The notes beneath the pieces are model-generated. The model saw nothing but the letters and a program-made list of their open reading frames with translations. It was not told the origin of the DNA and did no database searches. From Dromaius novaehollandiae (lineage: Eukaryota; Chordata; Aves; Casuariiformes; Dromaiidae): a stretch of DNA of 64,000 nt. The stretch lies in contig NC_088099.1 in NCBI RefSeq assembly GCF_036370855.1, positions 26,565,501-26,629,500 on the forward strand. Direction: 5' to 3'. Position numbers and translations under genes: made by a program. Shown piece after piece: positions 52,296-64,000 of the stretch. The first letter of the stretch is position 1. The number at the start of each line of letters is the position of its first letter.

Positions 52296-55200
52296 ATGGC
52301 GGCGGCCGGCGGCGCCTTGGGGGATGCTTGCCGGCATCACGCGCAGCTGGCGGCCTGCGAGTCGCGCGCCAAGTACCGCGAGGGGCGGAGGCCGCGCGCC
52401 GTGAAGGTGAGGCCGTCTCGACCGCGGTCGTGGCCCCGCGAGCGGGCCTGGCCGGGCGGAAGCGGCGGGGGCGGCGGCCCCGGAGCGGCGGGGAGGCCGA
52501 GGCGGCGCAGCGCGGGGGGAAGGGCGGGCCCGCGTCCAGCGAGCTGCTCCGCAGGGCTCGTGGCTGTGCTTGTGTCACTGCTTGGTGCTTGTCTCAGTTC
52601 TGGACCTTTTCGGTTCTTCTCTCCCGCGTCGCTGAGGCGCATGCGTGCGCAGGCTGTGATGAGGCTTGTAGTGCTCATAGCGTGAGGCAGTCCGGTGAGA
52701 GCTATCTGCATCGCAAAAGCCGGCCTTCCTCCGTACCTTCAGTGGAGAGAGCGGCTCTTTCAGCGAAGTTCGTGCTGGCTTTGCCGTCTGAACTTCTTTT
52801 GGAGAAGTTTATTTCCCATTTTTGAGGCACACCATCTACTTTGGCCATTACCACATCCAGATGACCTCGTATTGCCGTTCTCTTTCAGTGCCCTGCGTTG
52901 TGGCTGGAGCACGCAGCTGTGCAGTACGTGTAGCCCCTGCCCTGAAGGGTCTGCAGCCTTAGCGTGTTTCCTGTTGATACACAAAAGCAGCAGGCACTAG
53001 CAGGAATTGCTGGGTTTGAGTCTGGTAAATCTCGTAACCGCTAAATTGTACCTTGTAAATTAATCAGTTAGAAATGCACGTGCCACGAATAGCCCAGTTT
53101 TATGCGAAACATAACACAAAAACAACTAAGCGGAGTGTGAAAAAACTGCTGAAGCTGAACGTTGCACTTATTAGCTAACACAGTTGGGTATGCAACATCA
53201 TTGAACTCAACAGGACTCCTTACGCAGACAAGGTTGTTCTTGTATTTATGCAGTCATGCCCAACTGGTCCTGGTAAGAGTGGTCCCTTCCCATTGTGTAG
53301 CAGAAATTTCTCATTACACCAGCATTTTCAAATAATGCTGGATTTGCTTTCCGTGCGTGCAGTTAACACACTGTGTGCAGTACAGGTATGTTTTAGGGCT
53401 GACTTGGGAAAGAGAATGGCTAGGAATAAGCTGCTGTCACAAGAACAATTTTTGCAACCTATTTGCAGAGGGTATCTTTTAATGATGATAGTTTGAGAGC
53501 TGGTTTCCTGAGTAGTTCCCTCTGGTCCTGCATTTGCTGGCTTTTGAAAAAGATGTGCATCTCATGCAGTCTAAATGTTTTTTAACAAAATCATGATGAT
53601 TTTTTTAAATCTTATAATAAACCACCTGTTCTATGTAGACTGAGCTGTCACAGAGCTTTCCTTGGATTTTCCTTGCTCCGTTGTTATGCTACAGTCATTA
53701 TGCACAGTAGAAGGGAATTTCTGCTAACCTGCCAGGGGAAAATGTTGCTGCTCTCAGCATCTTGTATTTGTCTCTCTTAGAAATGTATCCTGTTTGATCA
53801 CTGTAGCAGAGACAGCTCTGCACATACATGATGTGCCCCAAGGAATCACAGTATTTTCTCCCTGCTCTGCCTGCATTGACTCTCTGTGAGCAAGAAAGAT
53901 TTTACAGGATTTTTTCTTTATTTTGACAGGGCCTCATACTAACTGGCTACTATTCAGTCTTGCAAGGAAATCTAGGGAGTTGCAGTACTGCTGTTTGCTG
54001 AATAAAATTTATGACCTGGTGGAGAATGCGTCAACTCAAATTTGTGTGCTACTCTCGAGTAACAGGATTGAGTTTAGTCCCTCTCAGTGATGAAGAAGTC
54101 CTGGAAAACTGTGCACTTATCTTTTTGCTGAGGTCCTGACTTACTGCTTCTGACAGAGTCCAAAGTCTAAATAGAGCCCAGAGGATTTTCAGTGTTCTGA
54201 GAGGACAATATAGGGAAAATTCCTGGAATTGTTACTTTTTTACTAAAGTAAAAATATGAACACTTTAAAATACTGTGTTTTGTTCTTTCAGGTTTATACT
54301 ATCAACTTGGAATCTCGTTATTTACTAATACAAGGAGTTCCTGCATTAGGTGTTATGAAGGAATTAGTTGAACAATTTGCATTATATGGTGCCATTGATG
54401 AGTATCATGCTCTAGATGAATATCCAGCAGAGCAGTTTACTGAAGTTTATCTTATAAAATTCCAAAAACTGCAATGTGCAAGGTACTGTACAGGGCAATA
54501 TCTGCCTTTTGTTGTCTTACTCTTTTACACCCTAATTATTTGTAATCTGTTAAGATTCTAGAGTTCAAGTGACAGTCTTGGTTTTGCTAATACAATTTAA
54601 TTTCCTTCAGGGTGGCCAAGAAAAAAATGGATGAACGAAGTTTCTTTGGTAGCTTGCTACATGTGTGCTATGCTCCAGAATTTGAAACAGTCCAAGAAAC
54701 TAGGGAAAAGTTGCAGGATAGAAGAAAGTATATAGCAAAAGCAACAAATCAAAGAGGTTTGTAATTAATTTCCTATAGATCTAACATACCATTTCAGTGG
54801 TGGGTAGGTTAAAAGTGCCTGCAATAAAAGAAAATACTTTGTGTTCAGCTGTTTTAAAGATGCATTTTAAATATGCTAGCAGCAGAACAGAGACATCTTT
54901 GAATATTTAGAGGGCTATATATTTCTGAAGCAATTTTTAGTCTTTGGTTGATACAAAAATAAAAAATGCACAATTTTTAATACTTCATTGTTTCATTCCC
55001 TTTCAATTTTCTACTCTAAATGTTATCAGAAATTTCTAACACTGGGCAAGGAATTTAAGGTCATCTTTTCACCCTTGTTCCAGCTTATTCAGGCAGACCA
55101 AAAGGTAAAAAGTATTGTAAGGTGACCACACGCAGAAGCTTTTAACAAAAAACTGATTTTTAACATTGAGAATATGATGAAAATATTTCTAAAACTGCTG

Positions 55201-56950
55201 AAATTCTACTTGTTTATGAGGGAAAGCCTGAAGAGAAGTGAGACTAGGCTGAAAAACTTCAGTTTGAAAAGTAACACTTAGGAAAAAAGAATCACTGAAA
55301 GGTGACTGGTAATGAAATACCATTGGTGCCGCTTCTAAAATTGTTGTGGATTAAATTGTTTTTCTTATGTGGTAGAACTAATGATGACATATAAACATAC
55401 TCAAGCTACGTTTTCTTGTTTTAAAGATCGCTTTCTTGCAAAGAAAGTAGAGGGGCCTAAGAAGATCACCTCAAAGAACTCAGAGTATGATTGTCAGTGG
55501 ACTACATCAGAATCCTGTGCAGCTGGTAACTGGGATCCATCTCCTTGCTTTCCACATTCTCACACGGTATCACAAAACAAAGGATATCCTTCTGGGAATC
55601 ATAATCAGAGCCAGTTTATATTTCCCCAGAATGACAATAACTGTGCTGAAACTTCTCAGTACTTTGGTCAAAGCATGTCCTTAACTCAAAATGTACAACC
55701 AGGAGGACATATTCCACCAGTTTCTTCAATGCAGCAGAGAACAGTTCCGATTGATAATGGAATTGACAGGTTTATGCCTCGTACAACTCACCTGCAAGAA
55801 CGTAAGAGGAGGAGAGAGGAAGGTAACAAATTTGTCCTCATGGGAACATGTATAGACAGTACTGAAGTCATTATTGGTCCGCAGCTACCAGAAGTACCTA
55901 AGGTGGATATGGATGATGATTCACTGAATACTTCAGCTACATTAATTCGAAATAAACTGAAGCAGGTATGCATTGTGAAGCTTCTGGTATTTTTCATGTT
56001 CAAATGTACACATTCTGTGCTTGTTATCCATAAAAACAAAGACCCTAAGATAATTTATTTTAACATTTATCCAGTATTACCACTTCATTTGGAACTTAAA
56101 GCTAGTGCTTTGACTACTTAACTCTTTCATCACGCAGAATATTTTAGGGCATTCTACTCCATACCTCTTACATCATTCCCAGTTTTCAAAGGTATAAATG
56201 TTAGTGCTAGGGGGAGGCCTTGCAGGTAGTCCTACTGCTACTCTAGTGAGGTATTTGTATCTTGGATTTGATTGAAAAGTGGAAAACAAGTCAGAGTTGA
56301 ATGTAATTTTGCTTGAACACTTGTTATGACATCAAAAGAATACAGAACTACAGCTACTGTGCTGATACATTTCAGGGTACAAAGCCTTTTGTGGGGGATG
56401 TTAATGAATCAGTTTACAGGTCAAACATTCTTGATGTAACTTTGTGTTTATATTAAGAGTTTTCATGACTAGAACTAACTAGACTGATTTGAAGGAGAAA
56501 ATCTCTGGACAAATTGACTTAAAGTATGCTAAACTTTACTTTGAAACACCTCTAGTATTGAGAGAGGTGATAAAATGTGTAGTAGTCCATCACTAAGTCT
56601 CTGAATTCAGTTTGTGGGGTTAAAATACAAAATGGTATTGCTAACACACTTGTATTTTCTGGGGGTTTCACCTCCTTTATCTTGTGCCTAATGCTGTCTG
56701 TGGTGGGTTTTCTCCCCCTTTTTCCACAGGAAATTTCAGTACAAGTATAACTACAATGATGCATCCCTCCCAATACCAAAATACTGGATAGGTGACCTTA
56801 CTCTAAAACTAACATAAAAAAGGGATAGTTGCAGGTTACTAAGAGTAGATTTTTTTCCCCCCCCCAATCTAGGTGGCAGATTCTGTTCTAACAACATCTG
56901 TGGAAAAGCCAAAGGATAGTTCAGCAAAGAAGCAAAGAAGAAGAATATAG
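52296..56950 (+). CDS. RBM48: RNA-binding motif protein 48, complete
   Basis: Five coding exons, 52296-52406, 54292-54482, 54611-54756, 55427-55965 and 56873-56950, give a 354-aa protein (human 367) with GT-AG introns and agreeing phases. The start, MAAAGGALGDACRHH, matches the human N-terminus in length up to the conserved KYREGRRPRAVKVYTINLES. One RNA recognition motif spans about residues 38-120 (YLLIQGVP as RNP2-like, then LIKF, then LLHVCYAPEFETV). The middle is low-complexity and diverged. The C-terminal part is conserved again: RFMPRTTHLQERKRRRE from about residue 264, DDDSLNTSATLIRNKLK, and the end KKQRRRI. In mammals RBM48 binds ARMC7 and is needed for splicing of U12-type introns. 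It shares a bidirectional promoter with PEX1. Exon 4 has an alternative upstream acceptor at 55375/55376 that keeps frame. Confidence 0.95.
55376..55426 (+). other. Alternative 3' splice-site extension of RBM48 exon 4
   Basis: An AG at 55374-55375 lies exactly 51 nt upstream of the chosen acceptor. The intervening sequence is open in frame and would add 17 residues (ELMMTYKHTQATFSCFK). The downstream acceptor was chosen because DRFLAKK then aligns with human DHYVTKK. Which one is used cannot be told from sequence. Confidence 0.35.
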
Positions 56951-57028
56951 ATACTGCTGGCAGCATCTTCCTACAGTCTTCTTTAAAGGATAATTTAAAA
57001 TATATGTATATACTTTTGGAATGTCAAA

Positions 57029-57034
57029 AATAAA
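57029..57034 (+). terminator. RBM48 polyA signal (AATAAA)
   Basis: A canonical AATAAA 79 nt past the RBM48 stop codon, in an AT-rich context. Confidence 0.75.
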
Positions 57035-57194
57035 ATACTTTGTACTGTATTTCAAAGCAATTCCCTGTTAAAATTTTATCTTTTTTTTCCTGGAATGAAC
57101 AATTACAGTAATGTGTTAATTACACAGCTGTAGCAATCTTGTCCTGTGTGCTTCTCATGAAAGAACTGTATTTATATAATGTAAGCAACCTCTA

Positions 57195-57200
57195 TTTATT
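57195..57200 (-). terminator. PolyA signal (AATAAA) of the calaxin-like gene
   Basis: AATAAA on the minus strand, about 120 nt past the stop codon at 57323 and only about 160 bp from the RBM48 polyA signal on the other strand. Confidence 0.65.
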
Positions 57201-57322
57201 CAGTAGCTTTTACAGTAAAGGAATATTAAAATTTAGTAAGTTTTGAGTTATTCCTGCTTTTACTGTGTCAGGAAGAATCATTAAGAAAAAGAATTCTTAC
57301 AACAGTATTCCACCAGTTGGAG

Positions 57323-60300
57323 CTACAGTTCATTAGTTTCCTTGAAAGTTTTCAGTTCAAATGCCATACTGCTCTGTTTAAAAAAGAAAAAAATATGTCA
57401 GTAAGTAGAGGATTTAAGTCAGTCAGAAAATGATGCTAAACTGAAACTTGTAAGCAGATAAAGACCTTAAACTTTAGGAGTATCTTAATTGCAGTATTAT
57501 TAAATTAGTGATGTCACCACTGAGAGATCACTCAGAACATTCAAAGATGTTGCTCTCCAGTAGGAAAACTAGCAAATTACTAAGTTTTGGGACCGCAAGT
57601 TTACATATTTGTGTGGGCTTTATGTCCAATGTCAAGAGTAGAAATGTTCTTGCTGTTCAGTTGTAGACCTGGCTGGGTTTTGTTCATGTAAAGCTCATAA
57701 CTGAAATCTGTGTGTTACTTTTGGGGCTTGGAAAGATATGTAAATAGAGTTCTCCTTTAACAATGAAATTAGAGACCCAGTAAATACGCAACAGTCGTGT
57801 AGGGTACAGAACAGAGGACACAGAGTTGAAGCATGAAACAAGTTGAACAGCTGCCATGATTTGCCTGAACTACGTACCAGCTTTATTACCAACTTTGACA
57901 GAAGGTGAGTCATTTTTCTGTGCCTATTAGAAAAACATCAATTTTGTTCAGAAAACTTCTAGAATTTTCCAATTATTCATTTAGTATTAAGAGAAAGAAG
58001 AAAAAATAGTAGTATTTAACTTGGGATTTTCTGAACTGCCTGTCTTGACAGCGTGCCAGGAGAAGTCTAACATTTTGGAAACGGCTGCTCTGCAGGGCAC
58101 CGGAGATTATAGAGCCTGCAAGTCAGGGCTCCCAGACTCTTTCCTGCTGTCCTCCAGCCTGCCAGACAGGGGAGCTGGCAGGAAATGTAGGTTTCTAGCA
58201 AATGAAAACTTGCCTTGTTTTCAACGGTCTCTCAGGACTTGCCTGTTTCTACAAACCACTGCATGTATTTCACAGTTTTGTTTTTCATCTCTATTAAGGT
58301 ACAACTTACTGTATGCAGTTCATATAGAGTAATGGCTGTTGGATTAGGAAAAAGTTACTCCATATGCAGCAGAAAATCTCTTCATTTTTAACCATTTTAA
58401 TACCGAGAAAATGAGCATGTCCTAAACTAGCATCTTTCAAAAAAAGATTACCTCAGAATCAAACTAGATGTATTGCTAATAAATAAAGCCCAGTTGGATG
58501 GAATTCAAAGATGGCAATGTCACACTCTGAGATGGAGAACAGTGTCAAGCTGATTTTTTCAGAAAGTTACACCACTGTCTACCTGAAGAGGCTGTAAGTG
58601 AGGTGACAGCAGCAAGATTGAAGAAAGAAAAATAAAAGTTGCATTTCTGAACAGCTTTCAGTTAAACTTCAAGAGAATGGCCTTGTTTTTCTTATTTTCA
58701 GAGGGTGCTTATTTAGGACCATTCATTATATTGCTGTCCTGAGACAGCAACAGCAAGAAGTACTGCATAACAGCTTGTTCTTTTTGTATCCTCTCGTATC
58801 AGTTTTTGACTGTTTAAGGAAGCATCTGTGCCTGTGAAAGGTATATATGAACTAAGCATATGCCTGTCTCACAGCTAGAGCAATTTATCAGTTAAATTCA
58901 GGAGGCCCCATGTAATGACACTTAATACCAAAATATATACATCCCCTTAACAGTGACAGAGAAGCTATTTGCACATTCTTTTTAACTCAAAGCTGATCTA
59001 CCTTTATATCTGGCAAGCATGGTCCAAAGGCTTCTAAGAGAAGATTTTCATCTCTTACAGCTTTTTCAAAGTCCAGAAAAGAAAGCTTGCCATCATGATC
59101 ATAGTCCTGCAAAAGAAGGAAAAAATTCTAGCAAAGGATGGTTACTTGAAGTAGCTGTATTTTTTTTCAAACAGATGTTATTTACATGGATTCTGTTCTT
59201 GGTTTGAATGTACCAAGAATGTACTAATGTACTCTAGGTCAACAGTTTCTGCTCTGAGATCTGTATAATTTGCCTCTATGTAAGGCATAAAAGGTGGAAC
59301 AAACGCAACTGTCTCATGTCTTTGCTAACAGAATTCCAGAGAAAGCAAAACTTAACACTGGGAAGAGGCTGAGTTGAGAATTGTGTGGCCATATCTCAAG
59401 CACCATTATGCTGAGATAAAAATGGGGACTTAAAAGTAGGAAAAAATGGTAAAAGTTTGTAAGATATATCCTGTATATGTTTTTACATCATGAGTGTACC
59501 TGCACCCTGTTCATGACACTGAAGATAGTGGTGTATGCTGATTCCAGCCCCCTTCATTCTTACTGCAGAATCTCAGCAGAATATTCTTCTCGGGGAAAAA
59601 AATCCTTGTGTTTTTAGTATTTCTGCAACTTGAAAACCTCTCGTTTCTATGGACATGGAGGCTTAAAAGACTGACTGAAGTTACAGTGATCAGACTTCTC
59701 TGAACCGTGTAAAATTAAGGCTTTAGGTGAAGCTAAGCACTGGGGGGATATGGTCAATGTACAAGGCACCGGACCAACTCTAAGTTTTGAAAATCAAGCT
59801 GTGGAACTGTCATAGCTGGTAAATAACAGGCAGGGAGCACAGGTTCTAATGGCCAGAAAAGCAGAGGCAAGTTGCTATGTAGGTAGAGGGAGTCCTGAAC
59901 AGGAAAGCCTGCCACTGGATGTTTAAGAGAAACTGAGAAATGGGTATGCTCTACAACATACACTCCTCAGCACAGGGAACAGCACAGCATAAGCATATTC
60001 ATTACCAGTACTCTTAAGTGTGAAAATTGTCTTTTCCATGGAATTGGACATATGTTTAATCATGATGCAATTGTACCTACAGACAATTGCTCAAAACCAA
60101 ATTCTTTTTCTTCTTTTGAGTGATGGACTCCACATAGATTCCTTTCTGGATATCTAACTAGTAGTTGTTTAGTTATTTGAGAGGGGCAGCAATATCCTAC
60201 TCAGACAACTGTTCAGCAACCAAATCAGGTCTGGACATTCTTCAGAGGTTTCTCAAGCTCCTGTGGAAAAGCTAGTATAGGAGTACATGTTCAACTTCTT

Positions 60301-62688
60301 GTATGTTCTTACGTATAGGAGCATTTCATGAGGTCTAGAGGATACAGCTCAGGCTTGGACTTATGCAGCTCATTTACCAACTGCCTAGAACATGAGTGTG
60401 TTCATTTTGGATGCAGTCTAGGAAAGTTGACTGTTCAGGTGCCCCAAAGATTAGCAAATTGCTAAGTGATAACTTGCTTTCTGTATGAGACAGTGGACTC
60501 AGCCCTGTGAAGAACTAAGGTTAAGAGCTGTGGGTCAGCTGAGGGTGTGCAAAAGGCATGGGTTTGGGAAATAAAAACGAGGGAGTTAAATAAAAAGATC
60601 AGGGATTGGAGAGTTGATTTGAGGAGGGATTTTTGTAGTAGGAGGAGAGGGGATGTTTCTTGACTCCATGAAAATGTTGAAACACAGCCCCTGGCTAATT
60701 TGGGTAGATTGATCATGTTGAGACAAGTTTTACACGAATAACCCTTGAGGTTACTATTCTAATAGAATATATAAACTGCATAAATACTTTTAATGATCAG
60801 TTGATAAAACACTTAAAAAGTTTACTTAATAATAAAGTTACTGGAGATGCCTAACACTGAAATAAATACAGATTATTCTTTCGAATTGTCTGCTTTTACT
60901 TTGACAGAGCATACATGTGTGTATGCACACACATGCACATGTGTCCTAATGTATACATAAAGTTTATAATACATTGACATAATAAACTAATAGTTCCGTG
61001 TTAGGATACTGGACTGGGACTCATTAGATATGGATTACATTTCTGGCTTTCCTTAGAAGGCTTGTTTATCTGAAGTACATAACCAGCTCTGTGCCTCAGA
61101 ATCCCACTGTCAAGTAGTAACTGAATTTTTTACCTCACAGGAATGCTCTAAGGTTCAGTTAACAGATATTTGAAAGACACTCAATTATCACAATTGGAAA
61201 TTACTTACCATTTTCTTCAGCGTTATTTCCACTAAGTCCTTAATTCCCTCGTCAGGATCTTCTTCTGATGGTTGTTTGAGCAGGCTGTTTTTCAGCATGT
61301 GAAACATTTCCTCTCGTGAAATGTACCCATCGCCATTCAGATCATAAACTTCAAAACAGTCTTTTCGAAAGATAACTCAATTAAAATTTCATGCAAACTG
61401 TATCATTCACCATTAAAGCTATTAGCTATAGACAGAAAATATAAATTGTGCTTACACTGTAGGTTTTCAGTCACATTCACCATATATAATATTTATATAT
61501 AAAATATATACCATATTTTGATACTGGTCAATTATTGCCTATTTAGTCTTCAGAGTTAAAATCTATTTCTGTTCAGATATATAATATTATATACAATCTT
61601 CAGTTTACTGAAAATATAATGACTTATGGATCTTAACTTCTTTAGGAGTATTTATTTAGATTATAAATGAAGGTTCTACTTTAAAAGCCTGATTTCCCAA
61701 GGGTGGGATAAACTGTTTATATTGGAAGGACTCTGAACCTACAAAATGCATCCAGATAGTTCAGAAGCTGGGTTAGAAAAGTAGAGGGAAAAGAAGAATG
61801 AACTGTGTTAGCACAGAAAGGACAACTGAGGTATCCTTTAATGCAAAGAGAAAATCTCTGTAACAGAACACAGTGCAATATACATATATTTTATATATGT
61901 GCACTATATATATAGTGCATTAGGGATGGCTGATGCTGCAACCAGGGTACAATGGAGACAACATGCTGTAATTCTCCTTTCTCTATCATATCTTAATTTT
62001 TTGCTGCTTTTTAAAATTCTAGACTTCTTGCAATTTTTCTCTGCCATCTTTCTCTGCCATTACTCTGGATGTTCTCATGATCACCTTGCAAACAGACTCA
62101 CAATTTTTACATCTGTGCTTCCAAGCTGAGGAACTGCTAGAATTAATGCAACTGCTGGTGTATCCTCATCATGCCAGTGACTGAATGTTGGCACAGGTCT
62201 TGGTCGGCTTGAGGAGATTGTATTATCCAGCCAACATCAGCTTTGAGTTACATCCACTTATTTCTGATTTGTGTGTGCATATGGAAAGATACATTTTATC
62301 AAAACTATATACTGTAGAACAAACTTCAGTTCAAAAGGTAGGTTTGCTTTGTCAGTGACAAATTAAGGTGGCAGCTATGATAACAGCAGTTTACACACAT
62401 TAATCTCAGAGAAGCCATTTCAGAAATCAGTTCCGTGGCATTAAACTAGAGAGGAAAATTCTCAAATTACCAAATACCTTATAAGTGAAGAATAAATAAT
62501 AAACTAATTATTAAAATGATGTGCAATGTAATAATCATAGGTTCAATGACTACTACTAAATACTGGCATGCAGATAACCTTACATTTAATCTTTTCTTCC
62601 AATGTCCCCCGAAGAAATATCGATAAGCCTTCCACCCATTCCACCACACTGATGCAGCTGTCGTTGTCTTTATCAAAAGCACGGAACA
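57323..62688 (-). CDS. Calaxin/EFCAB1-type EF-hand protein, 3' part (four last coding exons)
   Basis: Coding exons 62688-62584, 61360-61209, 59106-59002 and 57373-57323 join in frame to 136 complete residues plus a split first codon. This equals the part of human calaxin (CLXN/EFCAB1, 211 aa) from VFRAFDKD to the end. Three EF-hand loops are seen: [24 protein letters not shown] and [12 protein letters not shown], all with acidic ligands at positions 1 and 12 (the third with D at 12, as in human). Highly conserved blocks include [34 protein letters not shown] and EAFGPCLPD. The C-terminal tail, [16 protein letters not shown], is shorter and diverged from human (which ends NEFNDM). Calaxin is a calcium sensor on axonemal outer-arm dynein. 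The N-terminal exons were not found to the left of 64000 and are presumably beyond the window. It could be the CLXN ortholog or a paralog. It is convergent with RBM48. Confidence 0.88.
61872..61919. repeat. AT-rich inverted repeats with a perfect 20-nt palindrome
   Basis: Positions 61900-61919 read TGCACTATATATATAGTGCA, which is its own reverse complement. Just to the left, AGTGCAATATACATATAT is imperfectly matched by a complementary half, so two palindromes share the GTGCACT arm. It lies in an intron of the calaxin-like gene (between 61360 and 62584) and is probably an unstable AT microsatellite. Confidence 0.75.
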
Positions 62689-64000
62689 CTGAGAAATGTA
62701 TCAGATAAATTTTTAATCTATATAATAAGGAAACAAAGCAGTATTTTCTTGAATTCAGCAAAAATATGAGCACATTTTTGTCTGAAGCTATTTCTTCGCT
62801 TTCATCAAAGTATGATTATCCTCCCTGGATCCTTCTAAGCCATAACAATGAAGCGGAGCCCACCCCTCAGTCTATTGATCTTCCACTCCATAGTCCAGCT
62901 AGGATAAGCCATTTTATTTGATCTGCTGCTTTCCTGACTTATACAACTACAGGAAGTATGCTTTCATACGGGCATAAACCAAATAGCCTACGTTATGGCA
63001 TATTTGCATAAAATAGAAGATTTTAATTAGTAGGTTTTGTCTCAAAAAATCTTGGAGAAAGTAATCCTACAAATAATGCACATTTATTTCAAATATACCA
63101 AGAAAAACAACCTTCTGTCTTACATATGCCAAAGTCTTTTTTCCTCTTTAATAAGAAATGTAGCCTTGCAACTTCATTATCTTACGGCCTGTACATCTTA
63201 CATTAACTTACAGCCTGTAACATAGTAATTCAAATCCAAGATATAATGCAAAAACATCAGTTAACATCAATTACTAATTAACATTTTAGAATGTTAAAAT
63301 GTTAATTAAGTTGGCTACAGGAACACCTGTACATAGAAAGCTGAAATACTGTGCACACAGGAGCCAAACATTCCAGAACTGGAAAATAATAGGTTTGCCT
63401 TTGCAATCTTAAATCAGACCCCTTTATATGTAAGCATTACAATAACCTCTAAGGATGGGGCCATGTAACGTTTTCCAAGAGATACTTGACTTGCTGCATA
63501 AAATGGCATTCTCATTTAAATACATCCCCTGCTAGAAGAAAGGAGAAAGCTGAACCAAGTGGTGGCCCTTCTTGGCATGAGATTGAAAGGGATGGCAGGC
63601 TCATGCCTCCTCCATAACCTCCACTAGAGAGAAGACTTTACATCAGAGATTGTTTGTGCTTCTTCCACCGCACCTGCAAATGTGTGCATTTTTATGCATC
63701 TTTGAAGATAATATAAAGTGCTAATGCTGGATCACTATGCTTGTCTAGCTCTATGGTTTGACCAGTACCTTCAGTGCTGTTCACAGCACCTCTATTCCAG
63801 AAGCTAGTAACAGAACACCTTTCTAGGTCCTTCAAGCCTGGGGCAGAGCTATCGACGGGCAGCAATGACTAGACCTCCCTGTGGAATCACAGGAGAAAAA
63901 AAGGAAAGTGACACCATGCTGCCTTCTTCTGTCATGACACTGAGGATGGTTGGGATAAAAGCAGCCACATGACAGCACTACAGCTACCTCCCCTGCACTT
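62689..64000. other. Right-edge stretch, presumed intron of the calaxin-like gene
   Basis: The acceptor at 62689-62690 needs an upstream exon, but nothing encoding the calaxin N-terminal half (such as an ILHMTFGMTDD-like block) was found here on the minus strand. No repeat or other gene was recognised. Confidence 0.5.

Noticed and set aside
57864-58332. Plus-strand 103-codon frame at 58021-58332 and nearby short frames between the last two calaxin-like exons
   Set aside because: They have no recognisable protein, no consistent splice sites, and lie in the intron of the minus-strand gene.

Overview
The window is vertebrate nuclear DNA, most likely from a bird or a close sauropsid relative. 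The reasons are CR1-type LINE fragments with the CR1 3' end motif, no mammalian SINEs, fairly compact introns, an AT-rich background broken by two CpG islands, and protein-coding exons that align with known vertebrate proteins. All gene models were made by eye from reading frames, splice sites, phase agreement and remembered protein families. No database search was run.

Layout, left to right. (1) 1-3.4 kb: the 3' part of an unrecognised minus-strand gene, with four exons that share one intron phase and end in a stop. (2) 3.4-5.45 kb: repeats, made up of an old sauropsid repeat, a decayed CR1 on the minus strand and a younger CR1 3' end on the plus strand, head to head. (3) 6.4-19.7 kb, minus: a complete 14-exon gene for a 484-aa ACC-synthase-like, PLP-dependent protein (ACCS family) with a CpG-island first exon. 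(4) 19.7-25.5 kb: intergenic, with nothing else recognised. (5) 25.5-51.96 kb, minus: complete PEX1, 24 exons, 1292 aa, the peroxisomal AAA ATPase. (6) 51.55-52.56 kb: a CpG-island bidirectional promoter shared by PEX1 and RBM48. (7) 52.3-56.95 kb, plus: complete RBM48, 5 exons, 354 aa. (8) 57.3-62.7 kb, minus: the last four coding exons of a calaxin/EFCAB1-type EF-hand gene, whose 5' end lies beyond the right edge. (9) The remaining ~1.3 kb is intron of that gene with nothing recognised.

PEX1 and RBM48 are divergent neighbours in mammals too (human 7q21.2), so that core is conserved synteny. The ACCS-like gene on one side and the calaxin-like gene on the other are not in the human arrangement as I know it, and they are the main locus-level oddities. 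The genes share no pathway. PEX1 works in peroxisomal protein import, RBM48 in minor-intron splicing, calaxin-type proteins in ciliary dynein regulation, and the animal ACCS-like family has no settled role. No retrovirus-like element, CRISPR array or RNA gene was recognised.
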